Below are positions 42,016-51,129 of a stretch of DNA of 51,129 nucleotides, one piece after another. The position numbers and the translations under genes were made by a program. Position 1 is the stretch's first letter; each line of letters starts with the position of its first letter. The notes below the pieces were generated by a model. It was not told the origin of the DNA, did no database searches, and saw only the letters and a program-made list of their open reading frames with translations. Origin of the DNA: Bacteroidales bacterium (GTDB taxonomy: Bacteria; Bacteroidota; Bacteroidia; Bacteroidales; UBA10428); NCBI GenBank assembly GCA_016934395.1, contig JAFGSZ010000083.1, positions 1-51,129 on the forward strand, in the 5' to 3' direction.

Positions 42016-44790
42016 ATGTTGAAGAAAGCTATACCTTATATTGTAATTATCGGTCTGGTTTTGATCGTAGTTTTTAGTCTGATTGTTATCAGAAAATCGG
42101 TTAAATCAGGTGGTAATCCATTAAAATCCATTCCTCACGATGCAGCAGTAATTGTAAAAATCAACAATTACCATGAATTTTTTAATAAGGTAACTATAAA
42201 CAGTAAATTGTGGGAACAATTAAATTTACTGCCTTCAATAAACAGACTTGATAAACAGGTACGTTTTCTTGATTCCCTGTTGCTTAAAAACAATCATGCC
42301 AGAAAACTACTTCTGAATACTCCCTCGTATATGAGTATACATTATACCGGCCGGGCAAAAATCAGTTATTTGCATACTATAAGCCTGCCAAAAGGAGTAA
42401 CAGCCCGGCAAATCAATGATTTGATAACAGGTTTAACAGATAAATCGGGAGAGATAACACAACGAAAATATGAAGGGAAGGAAATTTTTGACGTAAGATT
42501 TTTTCATGAAAATGCTGTAAACAGTTTTTCTTACAGCATAAACGAAGGATTGGTTATGCTGAGCTTTTCTTCCATACTTCTTGAAGATGCTATACGACAA
42601 GCCGGATTGTCTAAAAACATTTTATCAGATGCAGGCTTTAGAAAAGTATTGTCCACTGCAGGGAAAAATGTTGTTGCCAATATTTTTATTAATTATAATT
42701 ATTTTCCCAAGCTGTTGTCTGTATTTGTAGGGCAGCCAGACAAAGCTGAAGTCCGCGGGCTAAATTACCTTGCCGAATGGACAGAACTCGACGTAAATCT
42801 GAATAACGAAGTAATGCTTTTGAATGGTTTTACTTTTGCCAACGATTCTATTCAAAAACTTGTTAACCTGTTTTTAAATCAAACGCCTCAAAAAATCAGC
42901 ATTCCAAAAATACTTCCTATTCAAACTTCAACTTTTGTGGCCGTTGGATTTGAGAATAGTACATCTTATTTTGAAAAATATGAGCAGTTTCTGAAGTCTG
43001 AAGGTAAACTTGCTGTTTATCAGAAAAATCTCGACTTAATGAAAACCCGATACGGAATAGATGTAAAGGATTTGTTTTTGTCGATAACTGATAATGAATT
43101 TTGTTATGTTATAACAAACGATCAGACAAAAAATAAGGGATCAAATTTTTTATTTATAATTAAAACCAAAAGTAGCAGCCTGGCAGAAAAAAAACTTAAG
43201 CTTTTATCGGAAGCCGCAGCGAAAAAAGAAAATATAAATTCAGCGGCCCTGTCGAGGCAATTTTCGCTCGATGATGAAACTAAATATACTATTTCGAAAA
43301 TTCCTGTGGAAAATCTGTTAATGAATGTTTATGGTGGGTTTTTTGACAAAATAGAGAATCCATATTATACATTTCAAAACAACTATGTAATATTTTGTAA
43401 TTCTGAAGCTGTGTTGCAGGAAGTGCTTCATAGTAACGTGCTTCACAAAACATTAGTTAATGATATTACCTATAAAAAATTCTCGGATAATCTTGCAGCA
43501 CGGTCGAATGTTTTGCTCTATTCAAACTTAAACCGGTCTGTATTTGCTTTTAGTAATTTTCTCGACAAAAAGCTGATAAAAAACTGGGAAACCAATATTG
43601 GGGTATTTCAAAAAGTTCAGGCTCTGGGTATTCAGCTTAATTCGAGCGGGGATAAGCTTTATACCAATCTGGCCTTACACTATATTCAGGATTATGAAGA
43701 AAGCCCTCACACCGTTTGGGAAACATTGCTGGATACGATTACTGATTTTAAGCCAAAATTTGTACTAAATCATTATACCAAACAGAACGAAATTTTTGTG
43801 CAGGATTTAAACAATACTATTTACCTGATTAATAAAGCCGGAAGAATATTGTGGAAAGCCAGGATTTCTGAGAAAATAATAAGCGATATATATCAACTGG
43901 ATTATTATAAAAACGGGAAACTTCAGTTGCTGTTCAACACTAAAAATTATCTACACATGATAGACCGGGAAGGGAATTATGTAGAAAATTTTCCGGTTAA
44001 ATTAAGGTCTCCAGCCACAAACGGTATTTCATTATTTGATTATGAAAACAATAAGAACTACAGGATTTTTATTGCCTGTGAAAATAAAAAAGTGTATGCA
44101 TATTCCAAAGACGGAAAGATAATCAGTGGCTGGCAATTTGAGCAATCCGAAGATGTTGTAAACCTGCCGGTAAACCATTTTGTGGTTGGCGACAAAGATT
44201 ATATTGTTTTCGGAGATCGTTTTAAAACCTATATGCTTGACAGACGGGGAGACGACAGGGTAAAGATTAACCAGCTAATGCCTAAATCAGAAAACAGCAA
44301 TTATTTTCTGGGTAATTCAGGAAATGAAAACAAAGCTAGAATAGTGACCACAGATACATCCGGTCTGGTGTATTTCTTTTATTTAAACGGCAATGTTGAA
44401 ACATTAAGATTGAAAGAATTTTCAAATGAACATTATTTTGAATATAAAGATGTGGATGGTGATGGAACGGATGATTTTGTTTTTCTTGACAGGAATAAGC
44501 TTGAAGTATATAAACAAAATAAAAGCCTTCTTTATATATATGAATTTAAAGAAGACGTTAGCAGGAAGTTTGTGTATTTTCATTTTTCTGCTGCCGATCG
44601 TAAAATTGGTATAGTTTCACCCGGACAAAACAAAATTTATTTGATCAATAATAACGGTTCGTTGTACAAAGGATTTCCATTAAAAGGTTCCACTTTATTC
44701 AGTATTGGATTTTTGGGTAATGGATCGTCTCAATTTAACTTAATTGTGGGTAATAATGACAACTTTTTATATAACTATGCCGTACAATAA
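42016..44790 (+). CDS. Membrane-anchored DUF3352-like protein with C-terminal repeat region
   Basis: The 924-residue protein has one N-terminal anchor and then a body homologous to the protein at 16492-18477, with PHDAAVIVKINN, ITQRKYEGKEIFDV and NPYYTFQNNYVIFCNS in the same order. The last 330 residues hold repeated beta motifs (NKAGRILWKARI, KDGKIISGWQF, EYKDVDGDGTDDFVFLD) that look like a PQQ/FG-GAP-type propeller in place of MORN repeats. I start at the ATG at 42016; a TTG at 42007 would add three residues. The gene leads a four-gene rightward run. Confidence 0.78.
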   Translation: MLKKAIPYIVIIGLVLIVVFSLIVIRKSVKSGGNPLKSIPHDAAVIVKINNYHEFFNKVTINSKLWEQLNLLPSINRLDKQVRFLDSLLLKNNHARKLLLNTPSYMSIHYTGRAKISYLHTISLPKGVTARQINDLITGLTDKSGEITQRKYEGKEIFDVRFFHENAVNSFSYSINEGLVMLSFSSILLEDAIRQAGLSKNILSDAGFRKVLSTAGKNVVANIFINYNYFPKLLSVFVGQPDKAEVRGLNYLAEWTELDVNLNNEVMLLNGFTFANDSIQKLVNLFLNQTPQKISIPKILPIQTSTFVAVGFENSTSYFEKYEQFLKSEGKLAVYQKNLDLMKTRYGIDVKDLFLSITDNEFCYVITNDQTKNKGSNFLFIIKTKSSSLAEKKLKLLSEAAAKKENINSAALSRQFSLDDETKYTISKIPVENLLMNVYGGFFDKIENPYYTFQNNYVIFCNSEAVLQEVLHSNVLHKTLVNDITYKKFSDNLAARSNVLLYSNLNRSVFAFSNFLDKKLIKNWETNIGVFQKVQALGIQLNSSGDKLYTNLALHYIQDYEESPHTVWETLLDTITDFKPKFVLNHYTKQNEIFVQDLNNTIYLINKAGRILWKARISEKIISDIYQLDYYKNGKLQLLFNTKNYLHMIDREGNYVENFPVKLRSPATNGISLFDYENNKNYRIFIACENKKVYAYSKDGKIISGWQFEQSEDVVNLPVNHFVVGDKDYIVFGDRFKTYMLDRRGDDRVKINQLMPKSENSNYFLGNSGNENKARIVTTDTSGLVYFFYLNGNVETLRLKEFSNEHYFEYKDVDGDGTDDFVFLDRNKLEVYKQNKSLLYIYEFKEDVSRKFVYFHFSAADRKIGIVSPGQNKIYLINNNGSLYKGFPLKGSTLFSIGFLGNGSSQFNLIVGNNDNFLYNYAVQ

Positions 44791-44813
44791 ATTCAAAATT
44801 AATTATTTCGGTT

Positions 44814-46466
44814 ATGAATTGTAAAATTAGACGAATCAGCCTGTTTGGAAGTCTAATGGCAGGAATTATATTAATGGCCTCAGCTTGTATGAAAGATCAA
44901 TTGGATTTGGAGAATATTTCGAATGAAATTGAACTAAATCCAAGTCTTGCAGCTCCAATTGTGAAAGGAGAGTTTACTATAAAAGATCTATTTAGTGATA
45001 ATGAAGATTCTGTATTTGTTTTTGAAGGAGACTCTATAAAAATTGTATTTCGTCAGGATTCAATATTCTCATTTAATTTTAATGATTTTACCAGCATACC
45101 CGATCAGGGCAGCACGGATATTAATTTTACTTTCCCCTTATATATTCCAGCATTAATGCCTGATTCGGTTTATCTGGACAGTACAGTGGTTTACGAGCTG
45201 GCCCTGGAAGACAAAATGAGACTCGATAGTGCCTTGATATCGGGAGGAGCAATTCGTTTTGAAGTAAATTCTTCATTCAGACATTCCGGGAAATTAATTA
45301 TTTCCAGTGATTCCATTCTTGTGAATGGAGAACCTTTTAATGAGACCATACAGATCAGTACCACAAGTGGTGATTTTCATGAAATTACATATTTCGATCT
45401 AAATCCGGCAGCCTTGATTTTTAGTCATCCGCAATATAATATCAGCGGGATCAATTTTAAATACCGGCTGGTGTTTTATAAAAACCCGGGCGAAGGCATT
45501 ACCGCAGGAGATAATTTAAATATCAACATAACTGTTGAAGATCTGGATAATTTTGATGCCATTTTCGGATATGCAGGTGATTTGACCTATAATTACGATA
45601 CAATAATTGAAACCGATCTTGGCGATATTTCCGGGCTAACCGGGGATTTAAATATTACAAATCCTACCATCAGGTTTAAATATGACCATTCCTTTGGCTT
45701 GCCTCTTGGATTTGATCTTAAAATTATGGGAATTTATGAAGATACAGATACCGTTAAACTTGAACCGGGAATGCAATATATAAATGCTTCGGATGATTAT
45801 CGGAATCCTGATATTAACGGATCAATTACATTCAGCAGATCAAATATTCCAAACATAGATGATTTATTAAAATTCCCAACACCAATTGAAATAGGATTTG
45901 ATGGCACGATACTCGCGAATCCGGAGGGAGATACTACGGTTTCTAATTTTGTTCTTGATGATAGCCAGATCACCGTGGGAATAGATATTGAAGTACCTTT
46001 TGAATTCAGGGCAGATATACAATTCAGGGATACTTTTAATCTTTCAATAGATGATATAGATGCTGCAGAATATATTGAAAGTGCCGATCTTCATTATTGG
46101 TTTACCAATGAATTTCCAGTGAATATCGGGGCTACAATTTTTTTATACGATTCAATTTCTTCAACCGTACTTGATACTATTCGGTTAAACGATATAGGAG
46201 ATAATCTTTTGCTTACGGCTGCACCGGTAGACAGTGATGGGATTACAATAATTGATGAGGTAGTTGAACAAACGGGAAAAATTACCTTGACCAACGATGA
46301 AATTAATAACCTGGTATTTAATACGAACAAAATAATAGTTGTTGGTGAATTTAGTTCAATAGATACCGCACCATATGTTACGATATTAAACACGTATAAA
46401 ATTAAATTTAAATTCGGTATTGAGGCCAGAGCGCACTATGAAGGCGATCCGAACGAAGATTTTTAG
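44814..46466 (+). CDS. Lipoprotein of unknown function
   Basis: The 550-residue protein has a lipoprotein signal peptide with a lipobox ASAC (Cys near residue 25). It continues with Asp/Ser/Thr-rich beta-structured sequence and no known catalytic motif. It starts 23 bp after the DUF3352-like gene and ends 23 bp before the DUF5723 gene, so all three are probably co-transcribed. A role as a partner of the adjacent outer-membrane barrel is plausible but not shown. Confidence 0.78.
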   Translation: MNCKIRRISLFGSLMAGIILMASACMKDQLDLENISNEIELNPSLAAPIVKGEFTIKDLFSDNEDSVFVFEGDSIKIVFRQDSIFSFNFNDFTSIPDQGSTDINFTFPLYIPALMPDSVYLDSTVVYELALEDKMRLDSALISGGAIRFEVNSSFRHSGKLIISSDSILVNGEPFNETIQISTTSGDFHEITYFDLNPAALIFSHPQYNISGINFKYRLVFYKNPGEGITAGDNLNINITVEDLDNFDAIFGYAGDLTYNYDTIIETDLGDISGLTGDLNITNPTIRFKYDHSFGLPLGFDLKIMGIYEDTDTVKLEPGMQYINASDDYRNPDINGSITFSRSNIPNIDDLLKFPTPIEIGFDGTILANPEGDTTVSNFVLDDSQITVGIDIEVPFEFRADIQFRDTFNLSIDDIDAAEYIESADLHYWFTNEFPVNIGATIFLYDSISSTVLDTIRLNDIGDNLLLTAAPVDSDGITIIDEVVEQTGKITLTNDEINNLVFNTNKIIVVGEFSSIDTAPYVTILNTYKIKFKFGIEARAHYEGDPNEDF

Positions 46467-46489
46467 TTTAACATGGCTAATTTGGGCTT

Positions 46490-47947
46490 ATGAAAAAGTT
46501 ATTCAGATATTTTATAATAATAATAATAGTAAATATTTCCGGCAAGGGTTTGATTCTAACCGCCCAGGAAAATACAACAATGTATTTTATGACGGGTATT
46601 CCGCAATCGTATTTGCTGAACCCTGCTTTTCAGCCGGAATGTAATTTATTTCTTGGAATGCCCGGATTATCATCGGTTGAATTAAATATAGATAACAGCG
46701 CACTAAACTTAAATGATGTTATTTGGTATGATAATGAATTGCAGGAAACAATAACTTTTTTGCATCCGGATGCGGATTTGCAAGACTTTTTAAAAAATTT
46801 CAAGAAAACAAATTATATTACAGCAGGCACGAGTTTAAATTTAGCATCATTTGGTTTTAGGGTCGACGATTTTTATTTTACATTTAATATTGCTGATAAA
46901 ACCGCGCTAAAGATATCTTATCCTGACGACCTGATAAATTTTGTTCTTGAAGGAAATGAAGATGGAGATGAGTTTGATTTTAGCGGCCTGGGTACCAATG
47001 TAAATAACTACCTGGAGATTGGTATGGGTGTATCAAAAAAATTTAGTAATAAATTAACAGTAGGCGTAACGCCAAAGTTATTATTAGGAGTGGCAGACTT
47101 GTCTACAACCAATACGGATATTTCTTTATCAACAAGTGTATATGAATGGATATTACGATCAAAATTTGATCTGAACGCTAATATTCCCGGAATTATTATT
47201 CCTACTGATGCTGACGGTTTTATTGATATTGATAACATAAGTTTTGATGAAGATTTACAGGTAAATGATTATCAAAAAATGCTAAAACAAAATTTGGGTC
47301 TGGCGATGGATTTAGGGGTACAATATGAAGCGAGCAATAAGTTTTCAATATCGGCAAGTGTCTTGGATTTAGGATATATTCGCTGGAAAAATAACGCATA
47401 TAACGTACTTCAGGACGGAGAGTTTGTATTTGATGCATTACTAGTGGATATTATGGATGATACCACCGATTTTGGACAAAACCTGCTGGATAGCATTTCA
47501 GATGCTTTTACTCTTACCAATGCTAATGATCCTTATACTACATTTTTAAATGCTAAGCTGTATTTTGGAGGACGATATTATTTATTAAAAAATCTGAATA
47601 TAGGTTTTTTGTCAAGAACAGAATTTATTAAAGGAAATTTAAGACAACAACTAACTTTTTCTACCAATCTTAAATTGGGAAAAGTTTTAAATTTATCGGC
47701 ATCCTATTCCTTAATGAATAATTCGTATAAGACTATCGGAGTTGGATTAGCATCAAAACTGGGACCGTTTAATTTTTACCTGATAAGCGATCATATTCCG
47801 CTCACCTATGCCAAGGCTTCATCTTCGGATATCCCGATACCCATACCGCACGAAACATCGGCCTTTAATTTACGATTTGGCTTTAATCTTGTATTTGGTT
47901 GTAATAAAGAAAAGAAAATAGAAAGCGATAAACCACTTATTTTCTAA
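46490..47947 (+). CDS. DUF5723-family outer-membrane protein
   Basis: The 485-residue protein starts with a signal peptide (LFRYFIIIIIVNISGKGLILTAQ) and the family-typical N-terminus with NPAFQPECNLFLGMPGLSSVELNIDNS. Alternating beta-strand patterns such as NYLEIGMGVSKKF and FNLRFGFNLVFG indicate an outer-membrane barrel. It is 23 bp downstream of the lipoprotein gene. The molecular function of DUF5723 is not known to me. Confidence 0.83.
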   Translation: MKKLFRYFIIIIIVNISGKGLILTAQENTTMYFMTGIPQSYLLNPAFQPECNLFLGMPGLSSVELNIDNSALNLNDVIWYDNELQETITFLHPDADLQDFLKNFKKTNYITAGTSLNLASFGFRVDDFYFTFNIADKTALKISYPDDLINFVLEGNEDGDEFDFSGLGTNVNNYLEIGMGVSKKFSNKLTVGVTPKLLLGVADLSTTNTDISLSTSVYEWILRSKFDLNANIPGIIIPTDADGFIDIDNISFDEDLQVNDYQKMLKQNLGLAMDLGVQYEASNKFSISASVLDLGYIRWKNNAYNVLQDGEFVFDALLVDIMDDTTDFGQNLLDSISDAFTLTNANDPYTTFLNAKLYFGGRYYLLKNLNIGFLSRTEFIKGNLRQQLTFSTNLKLGKVLNLSASYSLMNNSYKTIGVGLASKLGPFNFYLISDHIPLTYAKASSSDIPIPIPHETSAFNLRFGFNLVFGCNKEKKIESDKPLIF

Positions 47948-48014
47948 TAATTTAACTTTTCTGTTTGCCATAGAAATTTAAAATTATCTAACTTCGTAGT
48001 TTAAAGAAAAAATT

Positions 48015-48266
48015 ATGGGTTTATTAAGAACACTGCTAATAATATTTTTAATTTATTACATAGGGCGATTGTTTGCTCGTTATATCATGCCTTTTTTATT
48101 GCGCAATTACATTAAAAACCAAATGGGGAACACCTCATCACAATATCAAAACCGCAACCAGTCGAAAAGAGAAGGACAGGTAACCGTTGATTATCAGCCA
48201 AAGAAAGAAAAGCAAATAAAGAAAGACAAGGGAGATTATATTGATTACGAAGAAGTATCGAAATAA
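48015..48266 (+). CDS. DUF4834-family small membrane protein
   Basis: The 83-residue protein has one N-terminal transmembrane segment (LLRTLLIIFLIYYIGRLFARYIMPF) and a basic Gln/Lys-rich tail ending in DYIDYEEVSK. This matches DUF4834 proteins of Bacteroidota, which are of unknown function. Its stop codon abuts the stop of the convergent mlaF gene with no bases between. Confidence 0.8.
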   Translation: MGLLRTLLIIFLIYYIGRLFARYIMPFLLRNYIKNQMGNTSSQYQNRNQSKREGQVTVDYQPKKEKQIKKDKGDYIDYEEVSK

Positions 48267-49022
48267 TTATTTTTCCATATCCCTGATTTTTTTTGCAAAA
48301 TTAGAAGCAAAAATAAAATCGTTTAAGTATTGATCATCTGAATGTAGAATTTCATTGTTACTACCCTCCCAGCATTTTAATCCATTGTGTAAGAAAATAA
48401 CTTTTTCACCGATTTCCATTACCGAGTTCATATCGTGGGTATTTACAATGGTAGTAATGTCAAATTCGTGAGTAATTTCACTTATCAGGTTATCAATTAC
48501 AATAGCAGTTTTTGGATCAAGACCTGAATTAGGTTCATCGCAAAACAAATATTTCGGATTTTGAACAATGGCCCTGGCAATGGCCACTCTTTTTTTCATC
48601 CCCCCGCTTAATTCGGCAGGATACAGGTGATTTACATTTTCAAGGTTTACCCGCTTAAGACAAAAATTAGCCCTTTCAGTTTTTTCTTCCTGACTAAGTT
48701 TTGTAAACATATTTAAGGGGAAAATAATATTTTCCTCAACTGTTAAGGAATCAAATAATGCACTACCCTGGAACAGCATTCCCATTTCTTTTCTTAAATC
48801 CTGTTTCTCCTTTTGGGTCATGGTAACAAAGTCGCGATCATCATACAGAATTTTCCCTTCATTAATATCGTGCAATCCAATAATCGATTTCATTAATACC
48901 GTTTTACCGGAGCCGCTGCGACCGATAATCAAATTGGTCTTTCCTTTTTCAAAAGTAACAGATATATCTTCCAAAATAGGTGTCCCATCAAATGACTTAA
49001 AAATATTTTCAACAACGATCAT
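48267..49022 (-). CDS. mlaF: MlaF-like ABC ATPase of phospholipid transport
   Basis: The 251-residue ATPase has Walker A GRSGSGKTVLMKS, the signature LSGGMKKRVAIARAI, Walker B YLFCDEPNSGLDP and the H-loop VNTHDMNS. The Gly-Leu-Asp segment after Walker B is characteristic of MlaF/Ttg2A. It energises the MlaE permease, moving phospholipids between inner and outer membrane. Its start overlaps the mlaE stop by 1 nt, so the pair is coupled. The MlaD-type substrate-binding gene is not in this window. Confidence 0.92.
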   Translation of the reverse strand: MIVVENIFKSFDGTPILEDISVTFEKGKTNLIIGRSGSGKTVLMKSIIGLHDINEGKILYDDRDFVTMTQKEKQDLRKEMGMLFQGSALFDSLTVEENIIFPLNMFTKLSQEEKTERANFCLKRVNLENVNHLYPAELSGGMKKRVAIARAIVQNPKYLFCDEPNSGLDPKTAIVIDNLISEITHEFDITTIVNTHDMNSVMEIGEKVIFLHNGLKCWEGSNNEILHSDDQYLNDFIFASNFAKKIRDMEK

Positions 49023-49762
49023 CAGGCTAACAATAATTGGGTTAATATAGTATTAAACAATAAGATTAAAATACTGCTTGTAACTACCCCTTTTGTACTT
49101 GCTTTTCCAACTTCAAGGGCGCCCCCCTGCACATAATAGCCAAAAAAGGCAGGAACTGATGTAATAATAAAAGCAAAAACAATAGTTTTAATTTCTGAAT
49201 AGGTTATATAAAAGGGAATAAACCAGTATTGAATCCCCATAATATAGTCGGCAGAAGATAAAGCTCCGGTAGTTACAGAGGCCAGCCATCCGCCGGCAAT
49301 ACCCACGAACATGCTGATAATGGTGAGAAAAGGATTAAAGAGTACTGCAGCAATAATTTTAGGAAGAATAAGATAACTGGCAGAATTAATCCCCATAATT
49401 TCCAGTGCATCTATTTGTTCGGTTATCCGCATATGCCCGATTTCTGAAGCAACATTTGAACCTACCTTGCCCGCTAATATTAATCCGACAATGGTTGAAG
49501 AAAATTCAAGCAGCATAGAATCTCTTGCTGTAAGCCCGATAAGATAAAGAGGAATTAAAGGATTTTCAAGATTGTATCTTGTTTGTAAAGTAATTACGGC
49601 CCCCATAAAAACAGAAATAATAATTACAATGCCGATTGAATTAATTCCAAGGTTTTCTATTTCCTGAAGGGTTTGTTTATAATAAACTTTTACTTTTTCA
49701 GGTTTTGAGAAAACTCTTCTCATCAGTAAAATATAATTACCGAAGGTTGACAAAATCCTCAT
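49022..49762 (-). CDS. mlaE: MlaE-like permease of phospholipid transport
   Basis: The 246-residue integral membrane protein matches MlaE/YrbE. Motifs are NSIGIVIIISVFMGAVITLQTRYNLE, VGLILAGKVGSNVASEIGHMRITEQIDALEIMG and the C-terminal KGVVTSSILILLFNTILT. It is the first gene of the leftward pair and divergent from manC. Confidence 0.93.
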   Translation of the reverse strand: MRILSTFGNYILLMRRVFSKPEKVKVYYKQTLQEIENLGINSIGIVIIISVFMGAVITLQTRYNLENPLIPLYLIGLTARDSMLLEFSSTIVGLILAGKVGSNVASEIGHMRITEQIDALEIMGINSASYLILPKIIAAVLFNPFLTIISMFVGIAGGWLASVTTGALSSADYIMGIQYWFIPFYITYSEIKTIVFAFIITSVPAFFGYYVQGGALEVGKASTKGVVTSSILILLFNTILTQLLLA

Positions 49763-49913
49763 GATTCAATTTTTGTTTAAAAATACAAATAATACCTTAT
49801 TTTAAGTCCTATATCTGTTCATCTTTTTAAATTGCGCATCTGTCAAATTCAAACCCATTATAATAAATGAATTTTAGTATCTTCGTTAACTAGTACTAAT
49901 AAAAATTTTATTT

Positions 49914-51011
49914 ATGAATTCAGATTACTTCTGCGTAATAATGGCGGGAGGCGTTGGAAGCCGATTCTGGCCATTAAGCAGAATGAACAAACCCAAACAA
50001 TTTCTGGATATTTTAGGAGTTGGACAAACATTATTGCAACAAACCTATAATCGGTTTAAAAAAATTATCCCATCTGAGAATATTTATATTGTTACCAATG
50101 CTGATTATGGAGATCTTGTTATTGAGCAGTTGCCCGAGATTAATAAAACCCAGGTTTTGCTCGAACCAATGAGACGAAATACAGCCCCCTGTATTGCATA
50201 TGCCAATTATAAAATAAATAAGGTCAATCCCAACGCTAAAATTGTGGTTGCTCCCTCGGATCATCTTATTTTAAAAGAACCTGAATTTATTAACGTAGTC
50301 CAGAAGGCATTTAACTTTGTAGATGAAAACGATAGCTTGTTAACACTTGGTATTCAACCCAGCAGACCGGAAACGGGTTATGGCTATATTCAGATTAACG
50401 GGAGTAATGAAAAAATTGAAGTAAATAAGAGTTTAAGAAAGGTAAAAACATTTACGGAAAAGCCTGATCTGACTATGGCAAAATTATTTCTCGAAAGTGG
50501 AGATTTTTACTGGAATGCAGGCATATTTTTCTGGTCACTTAAATCAATAATGAAAGCCTTCAGAGATGACCTGCCTGAAGTGGATAATTTATTTAAAGAA
50601 GGTATTAAAGCCTACAATACAGATTTTGAGCAGGATTTTATTTCAAGAACCTATCCTAATTGCAGAAATATTTCTATCGATTATGGTATTATGGAGAAAG
50701 CCCAAAATGTGTATGTACTTTGTTCTGATTTTGGCTGGTCTGATTTAGGTACGTGGGGATCGCTTTACGACCATCTTTCTCAGGATAAGAACGACAATGC
50801 TATTGCAGGACAAAATGTTTTTAGTTACAATACCAAAAACTGTATTATAAATATCAACAATGCTAAAAAGCTGGCAGTTATACAGGGTTTAGACGATTTT
50901 ATTGTAGTGGATACCAATAATATTCTTCTTATTTGTAAAAAAGAAGATGAACAAAAAATCAAGGATTTTGTGAACGACATCAAACTGGAGAAGGGAAACG
51001 CATATATATAA
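49914..51011 (+). CDS. manC: Mannose-1-phosphate guanylyltransferase
   Basis: The 365-residue enzyme makes GDP-mannose from mannose-1-phosphate and GTP. The nucleotidyl-transferase signature is VIMAGGVGSRFWPLSRMNKPKQFLDI (about residues 8-33). Other motifs are TGYGYIQI, the sugar-binding KTFTEKPDL and NAGIFFW. It lacks the C-terminal isomerase domain of bifunctional type II enzymes. The product feeds surface glycan synthesis. A TATCTTCG variant -7 box lies 28 bp upstream (49878-49885). Confidence 0.95.
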   Translation: MNSDYFCVIMAGGVGSRFWPLSRMNKPKQFLDILGVGQTLLQQTYNRFKKIIPSENIYIVTNADYGDLVIEQLPEINKTQVLLEPMRRNTAPCIAYANYKINKVNPNAKIVVAPSDHLILKEPEFINVVQKAFNFVDENDSLLTLGIQPSRPETGYGYIQINGSNEKIEVNKSLRKVKTFTEKPDLTMAKLFLESGDFYWNAGIFFWSLKSIMKAFRDDLPEVDNLFKEGIKAYNTDFEQDFISRTYPNCRNISIDYGIMEKAQNVYVLCSDFGWSDLGTWGSLYDHLSQDKNDNAIAGQNVFSYNTKNCIININNAKKLAVIQGLDDFIVVDTNNILLICKKEDEQKIKDFVNDIKLEKGNAYI

Positions 51012-51018
51012 AAAAAAA

Positions 51019-51050
51019 GCTCTCGTTTTCGGGAGCTTTTTTTTTAGGGA
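51019..51050 (+). terminator. Rho-independent terminator after manC
   Basis: GCTCTCG-TTTT-CGGGAGC (51019-51036) is a 7-bp stem with one G-T pair, flanked by eight A before and nine T after, so it works in both directions. Confidence 0.92.
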
Positions 51051-51076
51051 GATTCGCAAAATAGACAACTTTTATA

Positions 51077-51120
51077 AAATCCGGTTAGATAATTTATGGT
51101 TCTAACCGGATTTTTATTTT
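51077..51120 (+). terminator. Second hairpin downstream of manC
   Basis: AAATCCGGTTAGA (51077-51089) and TCTAACCGGATTT (51101-51113) form a perfect 13-bp stem with an 11-nt loop, followed by TTATTTT. It may insulate the next gene or serve a leftward transcript from beyond the window. Confidence 0.8.
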
Positions 51121-51129
51121 TTTGCTCTA

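Overview
The window is AT-rich chromosomal DNA from a member of the Bacteroidota, most likely an environmental Bacteroidales-like lineage. The evidence is a SprB-style Ig-repeat surface protein, a TonB-dependent receptor with an N-terminal carboxypeptidase-regulatory-like domain, DUF5723 and DUF4834 proteins, TAnnTTTG-type promoters and a classical men cluster for menaquinone. I see no rRNA, tRNA, phage, insertion sequence or CRISPR array. Gene content is mostly core metabolism plus envelope functions.

Layout. 1-1719: the start of a large Ig-repeat secreted protein and a small secreted companion. 2196-4981: lolC/E-type permease, rbfA and trpS. 5216-7325: a secreted protein of unknown function, an NAD(P)H:quinone-type flavoprotein and a muconolactone-isomerase-like protein. 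7322-15451: a men block (hotdog thioesterase, menF, menD, menB, menA, menC, menE, with ubiE/menG next to it) that covers nearly all of menaquinone synthesis except an evident MenH. 15517-16326: punA. 16492-20800: a co-oriented run of dgkA, a membrane protein, a cyclase-family hydrolase, a methyltransferase and a membrane-anchored DUF3352-like protein with a MORN tail. 20899-23983: an acidic protein, a Yip1-family protein, and hom under a complete SAM-I riboswitch attenuator. 23985-27365: a sorbosone-dehydrogenase-like lipoprotein, a cytochrome c lipoprotein and a Tat-exported Gfo/Idh/MocA oxidoreductase. 27535-29634: a DUF1761 protein facing an SPFH / Arc-like / GPP34 operon; the Arc-like gene is only 51 codons. 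29810-31083: a PchB-like isochorismate lyase/chorismate mutase paired with a DRE-TIM aldolase. 31241-35079: an HD hydrolase, then a TetR-controlled ABC exporter. 35236-41842: an LA_2272-type surface-repeat protein, ung, an Ig-domain Na/Pi cotransporter and a TonB receptor. 42016-48266: a four-gene envelope run. 48267-51011: MlaFE-like lipid transporter genes and manC, closed by strong terminators.

The best items for follow-up are: the PchB-like/aldolase gene pair, a compact unexplained enzyme module that could draw on chorismate or isochorismate; a 104-105 bp intergenic repeat present twice, whose outer stem shows a compensatory base change; the SPFH-Arc-GPP34 operon preceded by a perfect 21-bp dyad; the SAM-I attenuator on hom; paired TetR operators; and two DUF3352-like paralogues with different C-terminal modules. 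Functions are inferred from motif recognition only, since no searches could be run.
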